64,000 nucleotides of DNA from Naasia sp. SYSU D00057. GTDB taxonomy: Bacteria > Actinomycetota > Actinomycetes > Actinomycetales > Microbacteriaceae. The DNA lies in the NCBI RefSeq assembly GCF_017916505.1, contig NZ_JAFMSZ010000001.1, positions 372,001 through 436,000 on the forward strand, in the 5' to 3' direction. Numbering within the stretch: position 1 is the stretch's first letter; each line of letters begins with the position of its first letter. Both the position numbers and the translations under genes were made by a program. Shown one piece after another: positions 40,952 to 48,855 of this stretch. The notes beneath the pieces are model-generated. The model was not told the origin of the DNA. It saw only the letters and a program-made list of their open reading frames with translations, and searched no databases.

Positions 40952-41934
40952 GCGGCGCCCCCGCCGAGCGGATCGCGGCCGAATACGTCCTCCCCCTGCG
41001 GTGGAGCGATGACGCGGGCCTCGGCGAGCTGACCGCCTATCTGCGGGGGCTTTCGGACATCGTCGACGTGACGGTCGTCGACGGCTCCCCCGCCGACGTC
41101 TTCGCGGAGCATGCGTCGGCGTGGTCCGGACTGGTCCGGCACGTTCCCCCCGATCCGAATCCCTTCGCGAACGGGAAGGTCGCCGGGGTCCTGACGGGTG
41201 TCCGCCTCGCCCGATGGGACGCGATCGTGCTCGCCGACGACGACGTGCGGTACGACGAGCCGGGCCTTCGGCGACTCGTCGGACTGCTCGCGGGCGCCGA
41301 CGCGGTGCGCCCGCAGAACGTCTTCTCCCCGCTGCCCTGGCATGCGCGGGAGGACACCGCGCGCTCCCTGATCAATCGGGCGTTCGCCGCCGACTACCCG
41401 GGCACGCTCGGCCTCCGCCGCTCGGTTCTCCAGAACACGGGCGGCTACGACGGGGACGTGCTGTTCGAGAACCTCGAGCTGCTGCGCACCATCCGGGCCG
41501 TCGGGGGCCGCGAGCTGAGCGCACCGGATCTCTACGTCCGCCGGCTGCCGCCGACCGCCCGGCACTTCCTGGGGCAGCGGGTGCGGCAGGCGTACGACGA
41601 CTTCGCCCAGCCCGCTCGCCTCGTCGCGGAGCTCGCCCTCCTGCCGGCCGCCCTCCTCGCCCTGCGTCGCCCCCGGCTGCTCCTGCTCGCCGCGGCGGGC
41701 GCCATCGCTCTGGCCGAGGTGGGCCGCAGGCGGCACGGCGGCGCGCGGGTGTACCGGCCGACCGCCGCGCTGTGGGCACCCGTCTGGGTCGCGGAGCGGG
41801 CCGTCTGCGTGTGGCTCGCGCTCGCCCGCCGGCTCACGGGCGGGGTGCCCTACGCCGGAGGGCGGCTCCGCAGCGCCGGCACCCCGATGCGGGTGCTGCG
41901 GCGGCGTCTCGCCGGACAGCCGCACTCGGCGTAA
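40948..41934 (+). CDS. Family 2-like glycosyltransferase, membrane-associated
   Basis: A 328-aa GT-A-type protein. The nucleotide-sugar part has VLADDDVRYDEPGL (a DDD metal-binding motif) and later FENLELLRTIRAVGG; the C-terminal part has a hydrophobic segment (LLLLAAAGAIALAEV) and basic flanks, so membrane association is likely. GTG at 40948 overlaps the preceding stop (GTGA). Acceptor unknown. Confidence 0.78.
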   Translation: MSGAPAERIAAEYVLPLRWSDDAGLGELTAYLRGLSDIVDVTVVDGSPADVFAEHASAWSGLVRHVPPDPNPFANGKVAGVLTGVRLARWDAIVLADDDVRYDEPGLRRLVGLLAGADAVRPQNVFSPLPWHAREDTARSLINRAFAADYPGTLGLRRSVLQNTGGYDGDVLFENLELLRTIRAVGGRELSAPDLYVRRLPPTARHFLGQRVRQAYDDFAQPARLVAELALLPAALLALRRPRLLLLAAAGAIALAEVGRRRHGGARVYRPTAALWAPVWVAERAVCVWLALARRLTGGVPYAGGRLRSAGTPMRVLRRRLAGQPHSA

Positions 41935-41935
41935 C

Positions 41936-42160
41936 GTGAGGGGCGTGGAGGGCGACGGCGCACACCGAGGAACCGACGCGCAGGTGGTCGCCTGCCCGGA
42001 CGGCCCGTTCCTCGTCCGCGGCGACGTCGAGATCGTCACCCCCGACGGCGAGCCGATCCCCCGCCGCCGCTCGACGGTCGCGCTGTGCCGGTGCGGCATG
42101 TCGACGATCAAGCCGTTCTGCGACGGCACCCACCGCCTCACCGGCTTCCGCACCGACTGA
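41936..42160 (+). CDS. CDGSH iron-sulfur domain protein
   Basis: A 74-aa protein with CRCGMSTIKPFCDGTH, the complete C-x-C...C-D-G-x-H ligand set of a 2Fe-2S CDGSH cluster. It probably supplies electrons to the diiron protein encoded two genes upstream. GTG at 41936 follows the glycosyltransferase stop directly; a second GTG at 41945 is possible. Confidence 0.85.
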   Translation: MRGVEGDGAHRGTDAQVVACPDGPFLVRGDVEIVTPDGEPIPRRRSTVALCRCGMSTIKPFCDGTHRLTGFRTD

Positions 42161-42496
42161 CGGCCGTACCCGTGGAGGAGGCCGCACACCGGCCGGCTCG
42201 AAGAGGGCGGCCCTCGCAGCACCACCTCGTCCTCGATCACCGGATGGCCGGGCCTGCGGGCTCTTCTCAATCACCGGGGTGCTCAAGCAGCGGGCGAGCC
42301 GGACACCACCACAGGGGCGAGGTTCCAGGCCTCCACCCGCACGCGCCAGGGGGCTGATCGGTTCAAGGAGGCCCTCGCAGCTCGCGTGTCGTCGCGCGGA
42401 CGCAGCTTCGGGCGCTGGTCCGTCTGGGAGGCGTCCGCAAGCCCCCTGACAGCGAGGCCGGGAGTGCCTAGCGTGGGACAGTCGAAGGGAGACGCC
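42161..42496. other. 336-bp intergenic region with half copies of family A
   Basis: CCTCGATCACCGGA (42231-42244) and CTTCTCAATCACCGGGG (about 42262-42278) are right ends of the family A repeat, without matching left ends. A TAGCGT -10-like box (42469-42474) precedes the MRJP-like gene. No coding sequence seen. Confidence 0.45.
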
Positions 42497-43627
42497 ATGG
42501 GTTTCTGGGGAAACGGGCCCGAGCACGGCCTCGAGTCCATCGACCGGCCCCTCGGCCGGCTGGAGGTGGTGCACACCTTCGATGCCGGTCCGATGCCGAC
42601 CGGGGTCAGCGTGTCCGCCACCGGCCGCATCTTCGTGAACTACCCGAAGTGGGGTGACGAGGTGCCCGCCACCGTCGTCGAGCTCGTCGAGGGAGTGCCG
42701 AAGCCGTACCCGTCGCCCGAGTGGAATTCGCCGTCCTCGGACACCGACCCGGAGGCGCTCGTCTCGGTGCAGAGCATCGTCGTCGACCCGGTGGACCGGC
42801 TCTGGATCCTCGACACCGGCAGCCCGCTGTTCCAGCCGACCGCGCACGGCGGACCCAAGCTCGTGTGCGTCGATCTCGACACCGACGAGGTGGCCCAGGT
42901 CATCCTCTTCGACGAGCACGTCGCCCTGCCGACGACCTACCTCAACGACGTGCGCTTCGACCTCCGGCGGAACGAGGCCGGGGTCGCCTACATCACCGAC
43001 TCCTCGGACCAGGGGCGGAACGGCATCATCGTCGTCGATCTTGCGACGGGCGACTCGTGGCGCCGCCTCGACGACCATCCCTCGACCAAGGCGGAGCCGG
43101 CGGACCGGTTCGCGCCCGTCGTCGAGGGCCGCGTGTTCCGGGAGCGGACCCCCGAGGGCGAGGTATCGCCCGTGGCCATGGGCGCCGACGGCATCGCGAT
43201 CTCGGCGGACGGATCCCGCCTCTGGTATTGCCCGCTCGCCTCGCGGCACTGGTACTCGGTGAGCACCGACGCGCTCGTCGACCGCCGCGTCAGCGACGAG
43301 GACGTCGCCGCCACAGTGGTGGACGAGGGCGACAAGGGCGGCGGCAGCGACGGACTCGAGACCGACGACGCCGGCCACCTCTACGCGACGAGCTACGAGC
43401 ACAACGCGGTGCTGCGCCGCCTCCCCTCCGGCGAGCTGCAGACCGTCGTGCACGACGAGCGCCTGCTCTGGCCGGACACGATGTCCGTCGCCGCCGACGG
43501 CTACCTCTACGTCACGGCGAACCAGCTGCACCGGCAGGCCAAGTACCAGGGCGGCGCGGACCTCCGCACCTATCCCTACTACCTCTTCCGCGTCGGGATC
43601 GGCGCGGGACCCGTGCTCCTGCGCTGA
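42497..43627 (+). CDS. Major royal jelly / yellow-like protein
   Basis: A 376-aa beta-propeller protein. It reads VSATGRIFVNYPKWGD, DRLWILDTGSPLF, YLNDVRFDLRRNEAGVAYITDSS and GIAISADGSRLWYCPLA, the MRJP/yellow family pattern. No signal peptide is seen. Bacterial members are of unknown function. ATG at 42497 with GAAGGGAG upstream. Confidence 0.85.
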   Translation: MGFWGNGPEHGLESIDRPLGRLEVVHTFDAGPMPTGVSVSATGRIFVNYPKWGDEVPATVVELVEGVPKPYPSPEWNSPSSDTDPEALVSVQSIVVDPVDRLWILDTGSPLFQPTAHGGPKLVCVDLDTDEVAQVILFDEHVALPTTYLNDVRFDLRRNEAGVAYITDSSDQGRNGIIVVDLATGDSWRRLDDHPSTKAEPADRFAPVVEGRVFRERTPEGEVSPVAMGADGIAISADGSRLWYCPLASRHWYSVSTDALVDRRVSDEDVAATVVDEGDKGGGSDGLETDDAGHLYATSYEHNAVLRRLPSGELQTVVHDERLLWPDTMSVAADGYLYVTANQLHRQAKYQGGADLRTYPYYLFRVGIGAGPVLLR

Positions 43628-43660
43628 GCAGGAGCATCGACACCGCGAAGGAGGCAATCC

Positions 43661-43777
43661 ATGCAGACCGAGAAGCCGTCGCAGGCCGAGGGCGACGATC
43701 CGGCCGACAACTCGACCGAGCACGAGGTCCTGGACGGCGGCGGCAAGCCGTCGCAGGCGGAGGGAGAGGACGCCTGA
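43661..43777 (+). CDS. 38-aa acidic peptide with internal repeat
   Basis: A tiny protein with two KPSQAEG(D/E)D copies at its ends, around DNSTEHEVLDGGG. GAAGGAGGC site 6 nt before the ATG. The TGA overlaps the ATG of the YozE-like gene (TGATG at 43775-43779), implying coupled expression. No family recognised. Confidence 0.62.
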   Translation: MQTEKPSQAEGDDPADNSTEHEVLDGGGKPSQAEGEDA

Positions 43778-44001
43778 TGCGTCAGAGCTTCCCCCAGTGG
43801 CTCGCCGACCAGACCGGCCGGGACGACGAGGTGGGCCGGTTCGCGCAGCGCACCGCGCAGCGCGGCGACCTGCCGGAGCACGGCGGCAAGCCGATCTTCG
43901 ACGGGTACTTCGAGACGACGAAGGAGCAGGACGTCTACGAGCTCGCCTGGTCGGAGTTCGAGGCCGTGCCGAACCCGGGCGGCGCCCGCTCGGAGTCCTG
44001 A
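43777..44001 (+). CDS. YozE SAM-like small protein
   Basis: A 74-aa protein: SFPQWLADQTGRDDEVGRFA and DGYFETTKEQDVYELAWSEF resemble the YozE (DUF1250) SAM-like fold, which starts SFYxWL and has a conserved C-terminal aromatic helix. Role unknown. A stem-loop terminator follows. Confidence 0.65.
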   Translation: MRQSFPQWLADQTGRDDEVGRFAQRTAQRGDLPEHGGKPIFDGYFETTKEQDVYELAWSEFEAVPNPGGARSES

Positions 44002-44006
44002 GGGGC

Positions 44007-44032
44007 GGGCGCGCCGCACGCGCGGCGCGCCC
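44007..44032 (+). terminator. Stem-loop terminator
   Basis: GGGCGCGCCGC (44007-44017) and its exact complement (44022-44032) with an ACGC loop, between convergent genes. Confidence 0.72.
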
Positions 44033-44053
44033 CTCCTCTCCCGCTCGCCGCGC

Positions 44054-44698
44054 TCAGGCGGAGGCGAGCTCCGCGCCGGCCGACCAGACGCGGAGTGCCT
44101 CGTCCCACCGGTCGCCGGACCCCGCCGACACCCGAAGGCGCACCTCGGTCACGATGGCGGCTGCGCCGCTGCCGCCGGCGAGCGCCCAGAAGAGGTCGGC
44201 GTCCGAGGCCGCGTCGACCTGCAGGAATCGGCCCTCCGACGTGACCACCTCGAAGCCCGCCACATCCGCGAAGCCGAGGGAGCGCACGACCGAGCCGTCG
44301 CCGGGGACGAGGTCCTCCGGGAAGGGGCTGAGCCCGTAGCCGGCCGCCTCAGCGAGGACGTCCGACCACCGCGCTCCCGCCTGGACTCGGGCGATGCGCG
44401 CCCCCGGGTCGATCTCGACGCCGCGCAGTCCGGACGTCAGGAGCAGCACGGCACCGCTCACGCTCGCCGGCATGCGCAGGCTCGACGACGACACCACGAC
44501 GGGCCGGTCGTGCAGGCGCGCCACCCGGACAGCGAAGGCGACGTCCTCGGGCGTCCGGGCGGCGACGATCCCGGCAGGACGTCCGCGGAACCCGGCGCGG
44601 CGCACCGTGCGCGCCACCCGGTCGTTCCGGGGATCGTGGACGAGGCCGGTGATGCTGGCGCGCAGGTCGGGCAGAAGGTCGGACGGGGCGGAGGACAT
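44054..44698 (-). CDS. Truncated FAD-binding (PCMH-type) protein
   Basis: A 214-aa protein that covers only the FAD-binding half of a VAO-type oxidase: VARTVRRAGFRGRPAGIVAARTPEDVAFAV, then LRGVEIDPGARIARVQAGARWSDVL and DADLFWALAGGSGAAAIVTEVRL. The usual RGGGH covalent-flavin segment is replaced by VVVSSSSLRM, and the substrate-binding C-terminal half is missing. It could be a decayed oxidase or a stand-alone FAD domain; an intact frame and clean codon use argue against recent decay. The upstream gap holds three TGCAA sites. Confidence 0.72.
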   Translation of the reverse strand: MSSAPSDLLPDLRASITGLVHDPRNDRVARTVRRAGFRGRPAGIVAARTPEDVAFAVRVARLHDRPVVVSSSSLRMPASVSGAVLLLTSGLRGVEIDPGARIARVQAGARWSDVLAEAAGYGLSPFPEDLVPGDGSVVRSLGFADVAGFEVVTSEGRFLQVDAASDADLFWALAGGSGAAAIVTEVRLRVSAGSGDRWDEALRVWSAGAELASA

Positions 44699-44773
44699 CG
44701 GGAAGCCTTTCGGGTGAGGACGTGGAGCCATGCTCCTGCGCTCTCCCCCACCCCCGCGGGCGCCCACGTGTCG

Positions 44774-44813
44774 TGCAACAGCACTGCAAGCCGCCGCCCG
44801 GATGATTGCAATC
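44774..44813 (-). promoter_or_regulatory. Phased TGCAA sites upstream of the FAD-domain gene
   Basis: TGCAA at 44774, 44785 and 44807 are spaced 11 and 22 bp, i.e. on one face of the helix; the last lies in the perfect palindrome GATTGCAATC (44804-44813). They stand 76-115 nt upstream of the ATG at 44698. Confidence 0.4.
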
Positions 44814-44821
44814 CCGCGGGG

Positions 44822-45865
44822 TCAGGCGAGACCCGAGACCGCCGACATCGCCCGCTCGAGCGGGCCCTTGCCGAGGAAGACGCGCCAGACCGCGGCGAAC
44901 ACGAGGCTGCCGACCACGAGGCCGGCGAGGAGGATCCACTCCTCCGCGGCGGTCGCGCCGCCCGGGTGCGCGCCCTCGAAGACGGCGAGCACGAGGATCT
45001 GGGCGGTGTAGACGGACAGCGGCATGCGTCCCACCGAGCCGAGCGGCCAGAGCGCGCGCGCCGGCAGGCTCCCGTTCGCGGTGGCGAGCAGGAGCACCCC
45101 GATCACCGCGATCGCGAGCCCGCCGGCGCCGAATCCCTCCCAGAGGGTGTTCGAGTGGGCGGACGCGTCCCGGTCGAAGAGGATGGCGCCCCCGTAGCCG
45201 AAGGCGGAGGCGGCCGCGCCGCCGACCGCCATGGCGGCCTGCGTGGTCCGGCGACGCAGATCCGAGCGCGCGACGATCAGCCCGACGAGCACGTACCCGA
45301 GCCAGAGCAGCCCCGGGTAGTAGCCGGTGACGAACCACTCGGTCGGCAGCCACAGCAGCAGGTCCCCGCCGATCAGCTCCCGGGGACTGGCCGGCGCCTC
45401 CGCGAGCACCGCGGTGCCGACGGTCGCGCAGGCCAGCGCGAGGGGAGCCAGGACCGCCCTCGGCGCGAACAGCACGGGCAGCAGCACCAGGAAGAACACC
45501 CCGTAGTAATCGAGGATGATCGCGATCCCGCTGTCGAGCGTCCACAGGAACAGGCCGAGCAGGATCAGCGCGATCCCCCGCAGAGCCACGCTCCCGGCGA
45601 GCTTCCGCCGAGAGCCGCGCGGCGCGGGAGACGCTCCCCCGGTGACCAGACCGAGGGACACGCCCGCGAGGGTCGCGAACAGGACGGACGAGCGGCCGTC
45701 GGCGAGGTTCTCCGTCTCGCCGTCGGGCAGCACGTGCGCGACGAACATGCCGAGCACCGCGATCCCGCGGGCGATGTCGACGCCGTCGATCCGGCTCCCG
45801 CCGTCAGCAGGGCGCGCGCCGCCGATCGGGCTCGCGCCGTCGATCCGGCTCGCAGGGGTCGGCAT
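44822..45865 (-). CDS. DUF418/HGSNAT-like membrane protein
   Basis: A 347-aa polytopic membrane protein. It has RIDGVDIARGIAVLGMFVAHV near the N-terminus, the start signature of the heparan-alpha-glucosaminide acetyltransferase-like/DUF1624 group, and LGSVGRMPLSVYTAQI in the C-terminal DUF418 part. About ten membrane segments. Some relatives acylate sugars at the membrane, but activity is unproven. The last gene of a five-gene leftward operon, 10 nt after the CoA-transferase. Confidence 0.8.
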   Translation of the reverse strand: MPTPASRIDGASPIGGARPADGGSRIDGVDIARGIAVLGMFVAHVLPDGETENLADGRSSVLFATLAGVSLGLVTGGASPAPRGSRRKLAGSVALRGIALILLGLFLWTLDSGIAIILDYYGVFFLVLLPVLFAPRAVLAPLALACATVGTAVLAEAPASPRELIGGDLLLWLPTEWFVTGYYPGLLWLGYVLVGLIVARSDLRRRTTQAAMAVGGAAASAFGYGGAILFDRDASAHSNTLWEGFGAGGLAIAVIGVLLLATANGSLPARALWPLGSVGRMPLSVYTAQILVLAVFEGAHPGGATAAEEWILLAGLVVGSLVFAAVWRVFLGKGPLERAMSAVSGLA

Positions 45866-45875
45866 GTGGTTCAGC

Positions 45876-47255
45876 CTAGGAGCGGGGCGCCTCCAGGTCC
45901 GCTGAGCGCCACACGGGCGCGGCGCCGCCCCACAGCTGACCGGCGGACGGCCAATCGTCGTGCCCGGGCAGCGCGGGCGCGGCGTAGGTGAGCCGACCGC
46001 TCGGCGTGACCCGCTGCACGAGCGTCGGAGCGAGGGAGCCGGGCGGCGCGGGATCGGGCCGCGGCGCGGCGAGCAGGGCAGCCGCGATCCCGGCGAGCGA
46101 CGTCTCGGCCACGTAGGCGCCGCCGACCTCGGAGCGGCGCCGGAGCAGCGCGAGGACGGCGGCGGCGAGCAGGTAGCCCGCGGAGTGGTCGAGGGCCTGG
46201 GCGGGAAGGGCCCCCGGCGTGCCGTCGGCCGCCGCGGTGACGGCCGCGATCCCGGACGCGGCCTGCACGATGCTGTCGAAGCCGCGTCGCGAGGACCAGG
46301 GGCCGGCGCCGCCCCAGGCACTGAGCCGCGCGACGACGATGCCGGGCCGGCGCTCGGCGAGCGCCCCGGGTGCGAGGCCCAGCGCGTCGAGCGCTCCCGG
46401 CCGGTAGCCGGTGACGACGACGTCCGCCTGCGCCAGCAGCCGGTCGAAGGCTTCCCGGTCGGTCCGCAGGTCGAGGAGCGCCGACCGCTTCCCCATGCTC
46501 GTGACGAGCCACTGGTCGACGGGCTCCGGCAGCGCGGGCGGATCGATGCGCAGCACGTCGGCGCCGAGCAGCGCGAGCGTCTGAGTCGCGACAGGACCCG
46601 CGATCACGCGCGTGAGATCGAGGACGCGGACTCCGGCGAGCGAGCCGGGCGAGGGCAGCGGCCGCGGATCCGCGTCGCCGATCCGCCGCGTCGCGAGGAT
46701 CGGCGCTGCACCGGCGGCGGCGCCCTGCGGCGTCGCCGACCAGGCGTCGGGCGTCCGCACGGCCGCGGCGACCCCGCCGACCTCGGCGATCCGCTGCTCC
46801 GCCTCGAGGGACGGAAGCGCGCGCAGTGCCGCTCGCGCGTCGTCACGACCGGACTCGGCAGGCAGGCGGAGCGCGCGGACGAGGGCGGCGCGGTGGTGCG
46901 GGTAGTTGGCGTGGGTGCGGAGCCAGCCGTCGGCGGTGGGATGGAACCCGGACAGGTCGGCCCACCAGTCGGGCGCGACGCCGTCCCTGAGGAAGTGCTT
47001 CTCGCCGGTGTAGGCGGTGGCGACCCGCTGGGGATCGAGGGCGACGGGAGCGGGATCGGTTCCGATCAGGAGCGCGGCCTCGAGTGCCGCGGCCGCCACC
47101 GCGTCGTGGGCCAGCCGCCCGACGGGCAGCGGCGAGGGCAGGAGCGGCAGCACCTCGTCGCCCGAGGAGCGGATGAGCCGCGCTGCGTCCCGGCCTTCGC
47201 CGAGCGCGTCCAGGACGGCGGGCAGGAAGGGCGAGCTCGGGCGGTCGTCGGTCAT
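45876..47255 (-). CDS. CaiB/BaiF-type (family III) CoA-transferase
   Basis: A 459-aa protein. The C-terminal two thirds show the family pattern: GVRVLDLTRVIAGPVATQTLALLGADVLRI, DLRTDREAFDRLLAQADVVVTGYRP and the SAWGGAGPWSSRRGFDSIVQAASG block. The N-terminal 170 residues are an extra region that also reads YTGEKHFLRDGVAPDWW. It transfers CoA between carboxylic acids; substrates unknown. ATG at 47255 (MTDDRPSSPF), 14 nt after the Nudix gene. Confidence 0.85.
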   Translation of the reverse strand: MTDDRPSSPFLPAVLDALGEGRDAARLIRSSGDEVLPLLPSPLPVGRLAHDAVAAAALEAALLIGTDPAPVALDPQRVATAYTGEKHFLRDGVAPDWWADLSGFHPTADGWLRTHANYPHHRAALVRALRLPAESGRDDARAALRALPSLEAEQRIAEVGGVAAAVRTPDAWSATPQGAAAGAAPILATRRIGDADPRPLPSPGSLAGVRVLDLTRVIAGPVATQTLALLGADVLRIDPPALPEPVDQWLVTSMGKRSALLDLRTDREAFDRLLAQADVVVTGYRPGALDALGLAPGALAERRPGIVVARLSAWGGAGPWSSRRGFDSIVQAASGIAAVTAAADGTPGALPAQALDHSAGYLLAAAVLALLRRRSEVGGAYVAETSLAGIAAALLAAPRPDPAPPGSLAPTLVQRVTPSGRLTYAAPALPGHDDWPSAGQLWGGAAPVWRSADLEAPRS

Positions 47256-47269
47256 GTGCGCGTCCTCAG

Positions 47270-47752
47270 CTAGGAGGGGGTGTCGGCCTCGGTCCAGGTG
47301 GCCACGCTGCTGTTGTCGGCGGCGTAGGCGCATTCCGCGGACACGAACTCTCCGGCGAGGGCGCGCGGCAGCCAGAGTCGCGCGTCGTCCCACATCTCGT
47401 CGAGGGGCAGGTCGCCGACCGGGAACCACGCGGGGTCGAGCTCGGCGCTCGGCACCGGCTCCCCCGCCCACTCCCGGGCCAGGAAGGCGGTCGACGCCTG
47501 GCTCCACGCGGGGCGGTGCGGGAAGTCGTAGGACAGCCGCGCCACCGGCTGGAGCGCGCCGACGGCGACGCTGATGCCGACCTCCTCGAGCACCTCGCGC
47601 GCGGCGGCCTCGGCGGCGGTCTCGTCGCCCTCGAGCTTGCCGCCCGGCCCGACCACGCGGCCCGCCCCGAGTCCCGTCAGCTTCCGGCCGAGCAGCACCT
47701 CGTCGCCGCCACGCGTGCTGCGCAGCAGGTACGTGACGGCGACTTCGAACAT
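47270..47752 (-). CDS. Nudix hydrolase
   Basis: A 160-aa protein with a complete Nudix box, beginning GPGGKLEGDETAAEAA and continuing AREVLEEVG, as in G-x5-E-x7-REUxEExGU. The N-terminus VTYLLRSTRGGDEVLLGRK suggests the MutT/8-oxo-dGTPase-like group. It follows the dehydrogenase by 5 nt and lacks its own strong ribosome site, so translation is probably coupled. Confidence 0.88.
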   Translation of the reverse strand: MFEVAVTYLLRSTRGGDEVLLGRKLTGLGAGRVVGPGGKLEGDETAAEAAAREVLEEVGISVAVGALQPVARLSYDFPHRPAWSQASTAFLAREWAGEPVPSAELDPAWFPVGDLPLDEMWDDARLWLPRALAGEFVSAECAYAADNSSVATWTEADTPS

Positions 47753-47757
47753 CGTGC

Positions 47758-48855
47758 TCAGAGGGTCGAGGCGGACGGGTCCCAGTCCTCGGGCAGCGCG
47801 GCCGGCCGCTCGACGGTGCTCTCCACGGCCACCGGGGCGCCGCGTTCGATCGACTCGGCGATGGAGGCCATGATGTCGAGCACGTGGAAGGCGAGCGCGC
47901 CCGAGGCGCGCTCCGGAACGCCGGCGCGGATCGCTCGCGCCAGTTCGAGGACGCCGACGCCGCGCACCCAGGCGAACTCGGTCGGCACCTCCCGGGTCTC
48001 GCCGTTGGAGCGGATCTCCACCGTGCCGCCGAACGTGTTCGGATCCGGGGAGACGACCATGCCGTCGCTGCCCGAGATCTCGACGAACCCCACGCGCTCG
48101 TGGTGCGACTGGAAGCTGAAGGTGCTCTGCGCGCTGGCGCCGCTCTCGAACTCGATCATGGCGCTCACGTGGCTCGGCACGTCGACCTTGAAGGTCTCCC
48201 CGGCGCGCGGGCCGGAGCCGATCGTGCGCGTCTCGTGCGAGGTGGAGCCGAGGGCGTAGACCGACTTCGCGGCGCCGAACACCTGCACGAGGGTGGTCAG
48301 GTAGTACGGGCCCATGTCGAAGAGCGGGCCGCCGCCGCGGGCGTAGAAGAAGTCGGGGCTCGGGTGCCACCGCTCGGGGCCGCCCGTTTGGAACAGCGTG
48401 ATCGCGGTGAGCGGGGTGCCGATCTCCCCCGCGTCCACGGTCCGGCGCACCGTCTGGAGGCCGGGGCCGAGGAAGGTGTCGGGAGCGCCGGCGACGCGCA
48501 GTCCGCGCCGCTCCGCCTCCTCGAGCAGCTGCCGGCCGCTCTCCCGGTCGAGGGCGAGCGGCTTCTCGGTCCACACGTTCTTGCCGGCGGCGAGGATGCG
48601 CATCGCGACCTCGGCGTGCACCGCGGGGATCGTCAGGTTGACGACGATCTCGATGTCCTCGACCGCGAGCAGGTCCTCGACCGAACCGGAGCCGGTCACC
48701 CCGTACTTGTCGGCCTGAGCGGCCGCGCGCGCCTCGTCGAGGTCGGCGACGAACAGCACCCGGACGTCAGGGAGCGCGGTCAGGGTCGACAGGTACTGGT
48801 CGCTGATGTTGCCCGCGCCGATGATGCCGACGCCGACGGGTCCGGAGCCGCTCAC
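47758..48855 (-). CDS. Gfo/Idh/MocA family oxidoreductase
   Basis: A 365-aa NAD(P)-dependent sugar dehydrogenase. The Rossmann start is GVGIIGAGNISDQYLSTL; VWTEKPLALDRESGRQL carries the catalytic EKP lysine, and GGPLFDMGPYYLTTLVQVFG the downstream D-x2-H-like region, here DMGPYY. GTG at 48855 overlaps the stop of the isomerase gene (GTGA, 48852-48855). With the isomerase it suggests catabolism of a sugar or inositol-like compound. Confidence 0.9.
   Translation of the reverse strand: MSGSGPVGVGIIGAGNISDQYLSTLTALPDVRVLFVADLDEARAAAQADKYGVTGSGSVEDLLAVEDIEIVVNLTIPAVHAEVAMRILAAGKNVWTEKPLALDRESGRQLLEEAERRGLRVAGAPDTFLGPGLQTVRRTVDAGEIGTPLTAITLFQTGGPERWHPSPDFFYARGGGPLFDMGPYYLTTLVQVFGAAKSVYALGSTSHETRTIGSGPRAGETFKVDVPSHVSAMIEFESGASAQSTFSFQSHHERVGFVEISGSDGMVVSPDPNTFGGTVEIRSNGETREVPTEFAWVRGVGVLELARAIRAGVPERASGALAFHVLDIMASIAESIERGAPVAVESTVERPAALPEDWDPSASTL

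Noticed and set aside
44054-44698. Frameshifted pseudogene of a full-length VAO oxidase
   Set aside because: No remnant of the C-terminal half is recognisable downstream; the stop is followed within 22 nt by a terminator and the opposite gene, so a short but intact gene is the simpler reading.
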